Assembly (NCBI GenBank): GCA_963718305.1
Contig: CAVQZG010000010.1
Location: 659,014 to 723,013 of the forward strand
Length of the DNA: 64,000 bases
From: RYN-230 sp963718305
GTDB taxonomy: Bacteria; Actinomycetota; Actinomycetes; Streptosporangiales; Streptosporangiaceae
Direction: 5' to 3'
In this document: in pieces, positions 17,397 to 24,666 of the stretch
How the letters are laid out: each line of letters opens with the position of its first letter
How positions within the stretch are numbered: the stretch's first letter is position 1
Notes under the pieces: model-generated
What the model saw: the letters and a program-made list of their open reading frames with translations, nothing else
What the model was told of the DNA's origin: nothing
Databases searched by the model: none
Translations under genes and position numbers: made by a program

Positions 17397-19148
17397 TTAG
17401 GGACCGGGCGCGCGGCCTGGCGGGGCCGCAGGCGTGGCCAGCGAATGCGGCACATCACGATAGAGCGGCATGACCTCATCCAGTCCGGTGAGCTGGAGGA
17501 TGCGGGCCACCGGGGACCCGCCGAGGGCCAGGCGGAACTCCATGCCGCGCGCGGCGGCCGCGTCGCGGGCGCGGGCGAGCACCTCGACTCCCGCTGAGTC
17601 GCAGAACACCGTGGCGGTCAGGTCAGCGGTGATCACCTCAGGGGATCCGGCCGCGGCGGCTGAGATGAGCTCAGCTACGTCAGGGGCGTTGATCACGTCG
17701 ATCTCCCCGGGCATCGTCACCGTGACGTGCCGCCCGGACCAGCGGACGCGTGGGTCCTCACTAGCCAGTTCCCGGCCGTCACGCCGACGCTGGCCGCTGT
17801 CCCTGTACTCACTGGCCCTGTGGTCACTGGCCCTGTGGTCACTGGCACCGGGCTCACTGTCCGCGGCCGGCGTCCGGCGGAGCAGGAGCAGAGCCACGTC
17901 GTCGACGTGCGCGATGTAATCAGCCATGGCTCCCATGACCAGGGCGCAGCCCATTTCGGGATCCGTGGCGGTGACGGCGGCGGACAACCGGGCGATCCCA
18001 TCGTCGATGGGCCGGTCCCGGCGTTCGACGAGCCCGTCGGTGTAGAGGCACAAGACCCCGCCTGCAGGCACCGGCACCGTCTTCGTCCGCCGGGGGGCCG
18101 TGCCCGGCACGCCGATGAGCAGGTCGGGGAAGACCCCGACCGGGACGGCAGGCTGGCCCGGGACAGCCATCAACGGTGGCAGATGCCCGGAACAGGAGAT
18201 GCGCACCTCATCCAGGGCCGGGCTGAACACCGCGTACAGCACGGTGGCCATCGCCTGCGGCTCGAAATACCGCATCTTGTGGTCAAGGCGGTCCAGGACC
18301 TCGGCCGGGTCGGTGGTCTGCAGGGCGTAGGCGCGCAGCGCGCTGCGCATCCGGCCCATGATCACCGCTGCTTTCAGCCCGGTGCCGGCCACGTCGCCAA
18401 TCACGGCGCACACCTCACCCGACGGGAGAACGAACACGTCGTACCAGTCGCCGCCGACGTGGCCGCTGCCGGGAACGTAACGCGCCGCCATCTCCAGCCC
18501 GCCGATCGCAGGGAGGGCGGAGGGCAGCAGGCTGTGCTGCAGCGCCGCGGCGGCGGCCCGGTCCATCTGGGCGTTCAGGGCCTGAACCGCCAGTGCGGCA
18601 CGATCCGCCGCCACCTGCAGCAGGTCAGAGTCATCGCTGGTGAAGGCGCGGGGAGTGAGTGTCCCCACGTGCAGGACACCGATGACCACTCCCCCGGCCC
18701 GCAGCGGAGCACCCATGAGGGACCGGATGCCCTTGTCCAGCAGGATGGGGTTGACCACCTTGGTGTGATCGACCTCAGCCAGGATCACCGGGCGGTCTTC
18801 CGCCGCGATCCGCCCGGCAAAACCCCGGCCGAACGGGATCCGCACCCCTTGCCGCACCTCTTCTTCCAGCCCGCTCGCGGCCGTCGCGACCAGCTGCCCG
18901 GAAGGAGAATCCAGCAGCAGCACGGCGGCCGTATCGGCCTGCAAGGCGTCTTTTACCCGGCCGACGAGCGCCTCCAGCAGAGCCTGGGGATCCAGCGCGG
19001 ACAGCGCCGCATCAGTGATCGACTGGATGTCACGCAGCTTGTCCGCCCAGCCTGGCACCACCACGGGGGACTGCGCGGGACCCGTGGCGTTATCACCATC
19101 AGGGCGCCCCACGTCAGCGCCCGTGGCACGGCGCTGCTCCTCAGGCAA
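17397..19148 (-). CDS. GAF - PP2C (SpoIIE) phosphatase - STAS protein
   Basis: 583 residues. A GAF domain (~40-190) is followed by a complete SpoIIE/RsbU phosphatase (~205-420) with VGGDWYDVF, CAVIGDVAGTGLKA and CLYTDGLVE, so all metal ligands appear present. After a short repeat linker comes a STAS anti-sigma-antagonist domain (~465-570; DLTATVFCDSAGVEVLARAR, where Ser is the expected phosphorylation site). This is a self-contained partner-switching protein: the phosphatase could dephosphorylate its own or another STAS domain in response to a GAF signal. The neighbouring kinase-phosphatase gene is convergent, 14 bp away. Confidence 0.9.
   Translation of the reverse strand: MPEEQRRATGADVGRPDGDNATGPAQSPVVVPGWADKLRDIQSITDAALSALDPQALLEALVGRVKDALQADTAAVLLLDSPSGQLVATAASGLEEEVRQGVRIPFGRGFAGRIAAEDRPVILAEVDHTKVVNPILLDKGIRSLMGAPLRAGGVVIGVLHVGTLTPRAFTSDDSDLLQVAADRAALAVQALNAQMDRAAAAALQHSLLPSALPAIGGLEMAARYVPGSGHVGGDWYDVFVLPSGEVCAVIGDVAGTGLKAAVIMGRMRSALRAYALQTTDPAEVLDRLDHKMRYFEPQAMATVLYAVFSPALDEVRISCSGHLPPLMAVPGQPAVPVGVFPDLLIGVPGTAPRRTKTVPVPAGGVLCLYTDGLVERRDRPIDDGIARLSAAVTATDPEMGCALVMGAMADYIAHVDDVALLLLRRTPAADSEPGASDHRASDHRASEYRDSGQRRRDGRELASEDPRVRWSGRHVTVTMPGEIDVINAPDVAELISAAAAGSPEVITADLTATVFCDSAGVEVLARARDAAAARGMEFRLALGGSPVARILQLTGLDEVMPLYRDVPHSLATPAAPPGRAPGP
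17809..17861 (-). repeat. 15-bp tandem repeat in the PP2C-STAS linker
   Basis: Two identical 15-bp units (TCACTGGCCCTGTGG at 17809 and 17824 on the plus strand) and two diverged ones (17839, 17854). On the coding strand they encode five-residue units such as DHRAS between the phosphatase and STAS domains. Confidence 0.85.
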
Positions 19149-19391
19149 CGGCCGTCACCGCCTCTCCGCTCCGGCAGGCAACGAGCTACAGACGCTGGCC
19201 TGGTATATCAGGCCAGGTGCGGCGACACCAGATGCAAACGTCCAGACCCGGGTAGAGATCATTCTGCCGCTTCCTGACCGCCAGTGGTTCAGGGGGAAAG
19301 TAGTTCAGGGGAACAGTGGTTCAGGGGGGAAACAGCAGTTGCGGGGAAGGTACTCCAGGCAGGAAGACGCCTACCTACCGGGGTGATCGTG
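19149..19391 (+). other. Intergenic region with three 16-bp tandem repeats
   Basis: Divergent spacer between the phosphatase (minus) and the eRF1-like gene (plus). GTTCAGGGGG-like units begin at 19287, 19303 and 19319, an exact 16-bp period. They sit ~70-105 bp before the downstream start and could be a regulatory array. No gene seen. Confidence 0.55.
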
Positions 19392-20501
19392 ATGGACCTG
19401 CAGTTCCTGCGGCCGCTGTATGAGCACTTCGGCGGCTACGTGTCGGTGTACCTGGATACCTCGCGGGACTCCGAGGACGCCACCGGCGCCCTCGACCTGC
19501 GCTGGCGTTCCGCCCGTGAGCGGCTGGCCAGCGCCGGGGCCGACCACGCCACGCTGGACGCGGTAGCCGCGGTGATAACCGACGCCCGCCGGGGCGCGCC
19601 CGGGCGGGCCGCGTTCGGACACGGCGGCCGGGTCGTGCTGACCGAGGGGCTGCCGCACCCGCCGCGCCGCGAGATCGCCCGGCTGGCCCCGCTGCCCCAT
19701 GTCATGCCGCTGCTCGCGCAGCGCCGGCCGCACGTGCCGCACCTGCAGGTGATGGCCCGCCACGACGGCGGGGAGATCGCCTCGGTCACCGCCGCTGGCG
19801 CGCAGGACGACGAGGAGGTCACCGGCACAGGCTGGCCGGTGCACCAGATCAAGGGCGGCGGCTCGGCGCAGCAGAGATACCAGCACGACACCGAGGAAGC
19901 CTGGAAGCTCAACGCCAAGGAACTCGCCGGGCGGGTGACCGCCGAGGCCCGCGAGGTGGGTGCCGAGCTCATCGTGGTCGGCGGCGACCCGGTGGCCCGG
20001 ACGCTGCTGGTGCGCGAACTCGGCACCGACCTCGCCGCCATCACGGTGACCATCGAGCGGGAGGTCAGTGCGGACGGCAGCGAGGCGGCCCGCGCCGCCG
20101 ATGAGGCGGTGGCCCAGCACGTGGCCCAGCGCAGCCGGGACCGCTTCGAGCACTGGCGCACCCAGCTGGCCCATGACCATGGCGTCCAGGGACTGGCCGC
20201 CACCATGACCGCGCTGCGCGACGGGGGTGTCGCCGAACTGCTGCTCGCCGATCACCCCGAGTCGGCCTTGACCGCGTGGATCGGGCCCGGGGGCACCGAG
20301 CTGGCCGCCACCGCGGGCGAGCTGACCGGGCTGGGCGTCCAGGACCCGGTGCAGGACCGCGCCGACGCCGCGCTGGCCCGGGGCCTGACGACCGGCGATG
20401 CCCAGCTGTACATCCTGCCCGCGGACCTGGCCACCAGCTCCGGGGCCCCGCAGGACGGCGTCGGCGCAGTGCTGCGCCTGCCCCGGGAAGCCGTCACCTG
20501 A
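19392..20501 (+). CDS. eRF1/Vms1-like protein of the actinobacterial Rv2629 (Balon-type) family
   Basis: 369 residues from ATG 19392 (GTG 19383 also in frame). The opening LRPLYEHFGGYVSVYLDTSR and the segment RRPHVPHLQVMARHDGGEIA are typical of the bacterial eRF1-like/Vms1 family that includes M. tuberculosis Rv2629. A Gly-rich loop KGGGSAQQRYQ at residues ~154-164 lies where the GGQ-like loop of release factors sits. The middle domain has ELIVVGGDPVARTLLVREL and the C-terminal domain ends in a family-like strand. Related Balon proteins bind the ribosomal A site during hibernation; family members have also been called peptidyl-tRNA hydrolases. Function here is inferred from family. Context of stress phosphatases fits a dormancy role. 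Confidence 0.82.
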   Translation: MDLQFLRPLYEHFGGYVSVYLDTSRDSEDATGALDLRWRSARERLASAGADHATLDAVAAVITDARRGAPGRAAFGHGGRVVLTEGLPHPPRREIARLAPLPHVMPLLAQRRPHVPHLQVMARHDGGEIASVTAAGAQDDEEVTGTGWPVHQIKGGGSAQQRYQHDTEEAWKLNAKELAGRVTAEAREVGAELIVVGGDPVARTLLVRELGTDLAAITVTIEREVSADGSEAARAADEAVAQHVAQRSRDRFEHWRTQLAHDHGVQGLAATMTALRDGGVAELLLADHPESALTAWIGPGGTELAATAGELTGLGVQDPVQDRADAALARGLTTGDAQLYILPADLATSSGAPQDGVGAVLRLPREAVT

Positions 20502-20747
20502 CCGGTGCAGCTGCGCCAGCGGAGAACTCGAGACGACTGGCCGCGGCAACCGCCTCCCATGCCACCCCGTTCGCGCCTAGTCAGGTGATCGGCTGGGCAG
20601 CGGGCGGTCAGCAGTTGGAGCTGTCCACGGTCACCCCGGGGGCCGCGTCCCAGCCGGTCCTGGTCTGCTCACCATCGGCCCAGGACGCCACGCCCTGGCC
20701 GGGGCGGGCGTCCCATCCACGCTGAAGCGCTGCTAGCTTTACCTGTC
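20502..20747 (+). other. Intergenic region
   Basis: No supported gene. A ~46-codon open frame from GTG near 20586 lacks family features and a good ribosome-binding site. Confidence 0.4.
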
Positions 20748-21704
20748 ATGACTGAACCTGTCGTGACTGCTCCTCAGCGTGTTCTGGTCACCGGCGGAGC
20801 CGGCTTCGTGGGCGCGACGCTGGTCCGGCGGCTGGCCGGCAGCGGGCACTCGGTCCGCGTGTTCGACAACTACTCCACCGGCAACCCGGCCTACCTGAAC
20901 GGCGTGGACGCCGAGCTGGTGGAAGGCGACATCCGCGACTCCGGCGCCCTCGACGCGGCGCTCGCCGGGATCGAGTCGATCATCCACCTGGCCGCGGCCG
21001 GCTCGGTCGTGATGTCCGTGGCCGACCCGGTGATGAACTTCGAGGCCAACGTGCTGGGCACATTCCGGGTGCTGGACGCCGCCCGGCGGGCCGGCGTGGA
21101 GCGGGTGGTCCTGGCCTCCACCGGGGGCGCGCTCATCGGTGACGCCCTGCCCCCGGTCAACGAGTTCTCCCTGCCCAAGCCGATCTCGCCGTACGGGGCG
21201 AGCAAGCTCGCCGGGGAGGGGTACGCGCACGCCTTCGCCAAGTCCTTCGGGATGCGCACGGTGGCGCTGCGGTTCGCCAACATCTACGGCCCGTGGAGTG
21301 GCCACAAGAAGGGCGCGATGACCGTGTTCTTCCGGGCCCTGCATACCGGCCAGCCCCTCGTGATCTACGGCGACGGGACGTCGTCGCGGGACTACACGCA
21401 TGTGGACGACATCGCCCACGCGCTGCAACTGGCCCTGGAGGGCGACGTGCCGGGCGGCACGGTCCTGCACATCGCCTCGGGCGTGGAGACCACCATCACC
21501 GAGCTCGCCGACCTGTGCCGGAACGCGGCGGGCCAGCCGGATCACCCGGTGGAGTACCAGCCCCGGCGGGTTGGCGAGGTGGACCGCAACTTCGCCACCT
21601 ACGACCTGGCCAAGCAGGTGCTCGGCTACACGCCCGGCATCACCCGGGAGGACGGCATCGCCCGGACCTGGGAGTGGTACCAGGAGCACGTCTTCCCGTC
21701 CTAG
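20748..21704 (+). CDS. NAD-dependent epimerase/dehydratase (extended SDR, UDP-glucose 4-epimerase-like)
   Basis: 318 residues. NAD-binding GGAGFVG at residue ~17, the acidic cofactor residue in RVFDNYSTG, the catalytic YGASK motif at ~148, and the substrate region GDGTSSRDYTHVDDIAHALQ mark an extended SDR of the nucleotide-sugar epimerase/dehydratase type. It likely acts on a UDP- or dTDP-sugar in the cytoplasm. No glycan cluster is adjacent. The catalytic Ser/Thr lies in ASTGGALIG. Confidence 0.92.
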   Translation: MTEPVVTAPQRVLVTGGAGFVGATLVRRLAGSGHSVRVFDNYSTGNPAYLNGVDAELVEGDIRDSGALDAALAGIESIIHLAAAGSVVMSVADPVMNFEANVLGTFRVLDAARRAGVERVVLASTGGALIGDALPPVNEFSLPKPISPYGASKLAGEGYAHAFAKSFGMRTVALRFANIYGPWSGHKKGAMTVFFRALHTGQPLVIYGDGTSSRDYTHVDDIAHALQLALEGDVPGGTVLHIASGVETTITELADLCRNAAGQPDHPVEYQPRRVGEVDRNFATYDLAKQVLGYTPGITREDGIARTWEWYQEHVFPS

Positions 21705-21720
21705 GCTCCGCCCGGTTCCG

Positions 21721-21750
21721 GGTTGCCGGTTCTAGGTTGCCGGTTCTAGG
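21721..21750 (+). repeat. Two 14-bp direct repeats downstream of the epimerase
   Basis: GGTTGCCGGTTCTA occurs at 21721 and again at 21735, followed by a partial third copy GGTTGAC that runs into the putative -35 of the MFS gene. Confidence 0.75.
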
Positions 21751-21803
21751 TTGACAGACTTGTAAGCCGACGCGCAGGATGGCGGTTAACACTACCGTCA
21801 ACC
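21751..21803 (+). promoter_or_regulatory. Putative promoter with overlapping operator-like dyad for the MFS pump
   Basis: A consensus -35 TTGACA at 21751-21756 and CAGGAT at 21775-21780 (18-nt spacing) would start transcription near 21787. The dyad GGTTAAC (21784-21790) / GTCAACC (21797-21803), one mismatch over seven pairs, covers that point. Such a layout suits repression of an efflux gene by a TetR-like protein, but no regulator gene is adjacent. Confidence 0.4.
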
Positions 21804-21824
21804 TAGAAGTGCGCGGAGGCCGGC

Positions 21825-23336
21825 ATGGCTCACGGCTCTATCCCTCACCCTTCCGCCCAGTCCCGGACCCCGGTCCCCGGGCCGGACGGGGCGCCCGCCC
21901 GCCAGCCCTGGGCGGTCCTGGTCCTGCTCTGCGTGGCCGAGTTCATGGTGATCCTGGACATCACCGTGGTGAACGTGGCGCTCCCGTCCATCGGCCGGGC
22001 CCTGGGCCTGGGCGCGGCCGGGCTGCCCTGGGTCATCACCGCCTACGTGCTGATGACCGGCGGCCTGACCCTGCTCGGCGGCCGGGCCGCCGACCTCCTG
22101 GGCCGCAGGCGGGTGTTCCTGGCCGGGCTGGCCCTGTTCACGGCCGCGTCCCTGGCCAGCGGCCTGGCTCCCGCGGCTGGCCTGCTGATCGGCGCCCGGG
22201 CCGCGCAGGGAGTGGGCGCCGCGCTGCTCACCCCGGCTGCCCTGTCGGTGATCACCGCGACGTACGCGGGCGCGCAGCGGGTCACCGCGCTGAGCGTCTG
22301 GGGAGCGCTGGGTGCCGCCGGGGCCGCGGCTGGCGTGCTGCTGGGCGGCGTGCTGACCACCTGGCTCGGCTGGCGGTCGGTGTTCCTGATCAACGTGCCG
22401 GTCGGCGCGGCGGCCTGGATCCTGGCCGGGCGCCTGATCCCCCGGCCGGCCGCAGCGGCGCGCGGCCTGGCCCGGCTCGACCTGCCGGGCGCGGTGCTCG
22501 GCGTGACGGGGCTCGGCACGGCGATCTACGCGATCACCGGCGCCCCCGGGCACGGCTGGGCCTCGGCCTGGACCATCGGGCTGCTGCTCGTGGCGGCGCT
22601 GCTGCTCGCCGCGTTCGCGCTGGCCGAGCGGGCGGGCCGGGATCCGCTGTTCCCGCCGCGGGCCTGGCGCAACCGGCGGCTGGCCAGCGGCGCCCTGGTC
22701 ATGCTGGGGGCGACCGGCGTCCTGGTCGCCGCGTTCTTCCTCGGCTCGCTGTACCTGCAGGACGTGCTGGGCTACTCCCCCATCCGGGCCGGGCTGGGTT
22801 TCCTGCCCCTGGTCCTGGTGATCGGGGCGGGCGCGCACCTGGCGTCCCGGCTGCTGGGCCGGGCCGGCTCCCGGGTGCTGGCCGCGGCCGGCCTGGCGCT
22901 GATGGCCGGGGGCGCGCTGCTGCTGGCCCAGGCCAGTGCCGCGGCGGGCTACCCCGGCCTGCTGCCCGGCTTCCTGGTCCTCGGCTTCGGCACCGGGCTG
23001 GTCTTCCCGGCCGCCTCGGTGACCGCCCTCGCCGACGCCGGCCCCGGGGACGCGGGGTTCGCCTCCGGCTTCCTGGCCACCGCCCACGAACTCGGTGCGG
23101 CGCTGGGGGTGGCGGTCTTCACCGCGATCGCCGAGGCGGCCATCAGCACGGGGCCCATCGGAACGGGAGGCCCAAGGGGCGCGGGTGCCCTGATGACCGG
23201 CGCCGGGTTCGCAGCCGGGTATCACCGGGCGTTCACCGTCGCCGCCGGGGTGGCCGCCGCGCTGGCCGTGCTCACCCTGGTGGCCGGGCCCGTGGTGCGG
23301 CCCGCGCCCGGCGCCCGGGCCCACGGCCCGCACTGA
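21825..23336 (+). CDS. MFS drug/H+ antiporter, DHA2 (14-span) family
   Basis: 503 residues from ATG 21825 with GGAGG five bases upstream. Motif FMVILDITVVNVALPSIGRA in the first span, GGRAADLLGRRRVF between spans 2 and 3, and WGALGAAGAAAGVLLGGVLT in span 5 define a DHA2/EmrB-QacA-like proton-driven exporter. About 14 hydrophobic spans are visible. Substrate unknown. A five-unit 15-bp tandem repeat follows immediately after the stop. Confidence 0.92.
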   Translation: MAHGSIPHPSAQSRTPVPGPDGAPARQPWAVLVLLCVAEFMVILDITVVNVALPSIGRALGLGAAGLPWVITAYVLMTGGLTLLGGRAADLLGRRRVFLAGLALFTAASLASGLAPAAGLLIGARAAQGVGAALLTPAALSVITATYAGAQRVTALSVWGALGAAGAAAGVLLGGVLTTWLGWRSVFLINVPVGAAAWILAGRLIPRPAAAARGLARLDLPGAVLGVTGLGTAIYAITGAPGHGWASAWTIGLLLVAALLLAAFALAERAGRDPLFPPRAWRNRRLASGALVMLGATGVLVAAFFLGSLYLQDVLGYSPIRAGLGFLPLVLVIGAGAHLASRLLGRAGSRVLAAAGLALMAGGALLLAQASAAAGYPGLLPGFLVLGFGTGLVFPAASVTALADAGPGDAGFASGFLATAHELGAALGVAVFTAIAEAAISTGPIGTGGPRGAGALMTGAGFAAGYHRAFTVAAGVAAALAVLTLVAGPVVRPAPGARAHGPH

Positions 23337-23411
23337 CCAACTCAGAGCTGGCCACTCAGAGCCGGCCCACTCAGAGCTGGACCACTTGGAGCTGGACCAC
23401 TCGGAGCTGGC
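23337..23411 (+). repeat. Five-unit 15-bp tandem repeat
   Basis: Starts on the base after the MFS stop codon. Units are variants of CCACTCAGAGCTGGA (starts 23337, 23352, 23367, 23382, 23397). It lies between the MFS gene and the response regulator and could vary in copy number. It is not itself a hairpin terminator. Confidence 0.85.
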
Positions 23412-23472
23412 CCTATGCTGCGGCCCCGCATCCCTGTGCGGCAGGGCCAGGACACGCTACGATCACCGCCTG

Positions 23473-24147
23473 ATGGACAGGATTCGCGTCGCGCTGGCGG
23501 AAGACAACGTGCTGCTCCGGGAGGGCGTCTCCCGGCTGGTCGCGTCGAACGACGATTTCGAGCTGGTCGGCACGGCCTCCGACCTGCCGCAGCTGCTGGC
23601 CCTGGTCGGCGCCGAGCGCCCGGACGTGGTCATCACCGACATCCGGATGCCGCCCACCGGGACCAATGAGGGTATCCAGGCCGCCGCCTGGCTCCGGGAC
23701 AACCACCCGGACGTGGGCGTGGTCGTGCTGAGCCAGTACACCGCGCCCGGCTACGCCATGGCGCTGCTGGAGCACGGCTCGGCCGGCCGGGCCTACCTGC
23801 TCAAGGAGCGGGTGGCCAGCGTGGACGAGCTGGCCCGGGCCATCCGCGCGGTGGCTGGCGGCGGGTCGGTGATCGACCCGATGGTGGTGGACGAGCTGGT
23901 CCGGTCCCGCTCGGCGCACCAGCAGTCCAGCCTGGCCCAGCTCACCCCCCGGGAGACCGAGATCCTGGCCGAGATGGCCCAGGGCAAGAGCAACGCCGCG
24001 ATCGCGCTCACGCTGACGGTGTCCGAGCGGGCGGTGGAAAAGCACACCAACTCCATCTTCGCCAAGCTCGGGCTGAGCGAGGAGAAGGACCTGAACCGGC
24101 GGGTCAAGGCGGTGCTGCTGTACCTGGCCGACACCCAGGGAAGCTGA
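23473..24147 (+). CDS. NarL/FixJ-type response regulator with LuxR HTH
   Basis: 224 residues from ATG 23473. Receiver domain with acidic pair in ALAEDN, phosphoacceptor Asp in VVITDIRMPP (~residue 56), and Lys in AYLLKERV. The C-terminal LuxR helix-turn-helix reads LTPRETEILAEMAQGKSNAA then SERAVEKHTNSIFAKLGLS. A DNA-binding output regulator, probably served by the sensor kinase encoded at 24667-26892, whose own REC-cyclase partner has a very similar receiver. Confidence 0.93.
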   Translation: MDRIRVALAEDNVLLREGVSRLVASNDDFELVGTASDLPQLLALVGAERPDVVITDIRMPPTGTNEGIQAAAWLRDNHPDVGVVVLSQYTAPGYAMALLEHGSAGRAYLLKERVASVDELARAIRAVAGGGSVIDPMVVDELVRSRSAHQQSSLAQLTPRETEILAEMAQGKSNAAIALTLTVSERAVEKHTNSIFAKLGLSEEKDLNRRVKAVLLYLADTQGS

Positions 24148-24210
24148 CCTACCAGCCGCGGGGGTGGCAGCACCCTCGGCCGGCCGGGCGCCCCGTGACA
24201 AGCTTGAACC

Positions 24211-24603
24211 ATGACCACCCCGCACGCAGTGGTCGTGGTAGACGACCAAGCACCGTTCCGGATGGCCGCCCGGGCCGTACTGCGCAGAATCGACTGTTTT
24301 GAGCTAGCCGGGGAGGCGTCCAGCGGCCCGGAGGCGATCGAGCTGGTCGACGCCCTGCACCCCGCGCTGGTGCTGATGGACATCAACATGCCCGAAATGA
24401 ACGGGATCGAGGCGACCCGGCGCATCCTGGCCGCCCATCCCGACGTGGTGGTGTTCCTCTGCTCCACCTACGACGTGGCCGACCTGCCGCCCGCAGCCGC
24501 GGACAGCGGGGCGGCCGCCTACGTGAACAAGGAACAGTTCGGCGCCGACCTGCTCCGCCGGTTGTGGGCGGAGCGCAGCTCGGGATCCATCGCGGCCAGC
24601 TGA
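24211..24603 (+). CDS. Single-domain response regulator (receiver only)
   Basis: 130 residues from ATG 24211. A complete receiver: VVVVDDQ, phosphoacceptor Asp in LVLMDINMPEMNG (~residue 55), a Ser/Thr in the FLCSTYD switch region and Lys in AAYVNKEQF. No output domain, so it may act as a phosphate sink or by protein contact. It lies between a LuxR-type regulator and the convergent sensor kinase. Confidence 0.9.
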   Translation: MTTPHAVVVVDDQAPFRMAARAVLRRIDCFELAGEASSGPEAIELVDALHPALVLMDINMPEMNGIEATRRILAAHPDVVVFLCSTYDVADLPPAAADSGAAAYVNKEQFGADLLRRLWAERSSGSIAAS

Positions 24604-24666
24604 CCGGTATCCGCGGTGAGGCAGCCGCCCGGGACGGTTTTCGTTGCGGGCGGTGGATCTTGATGG

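Noticed and set aside
23337..23411. CRISPR-like array or terminator
   Set aside because: Units are 15 bp with no spacers and no dyad symmetry; it is a simple tandem repeat.
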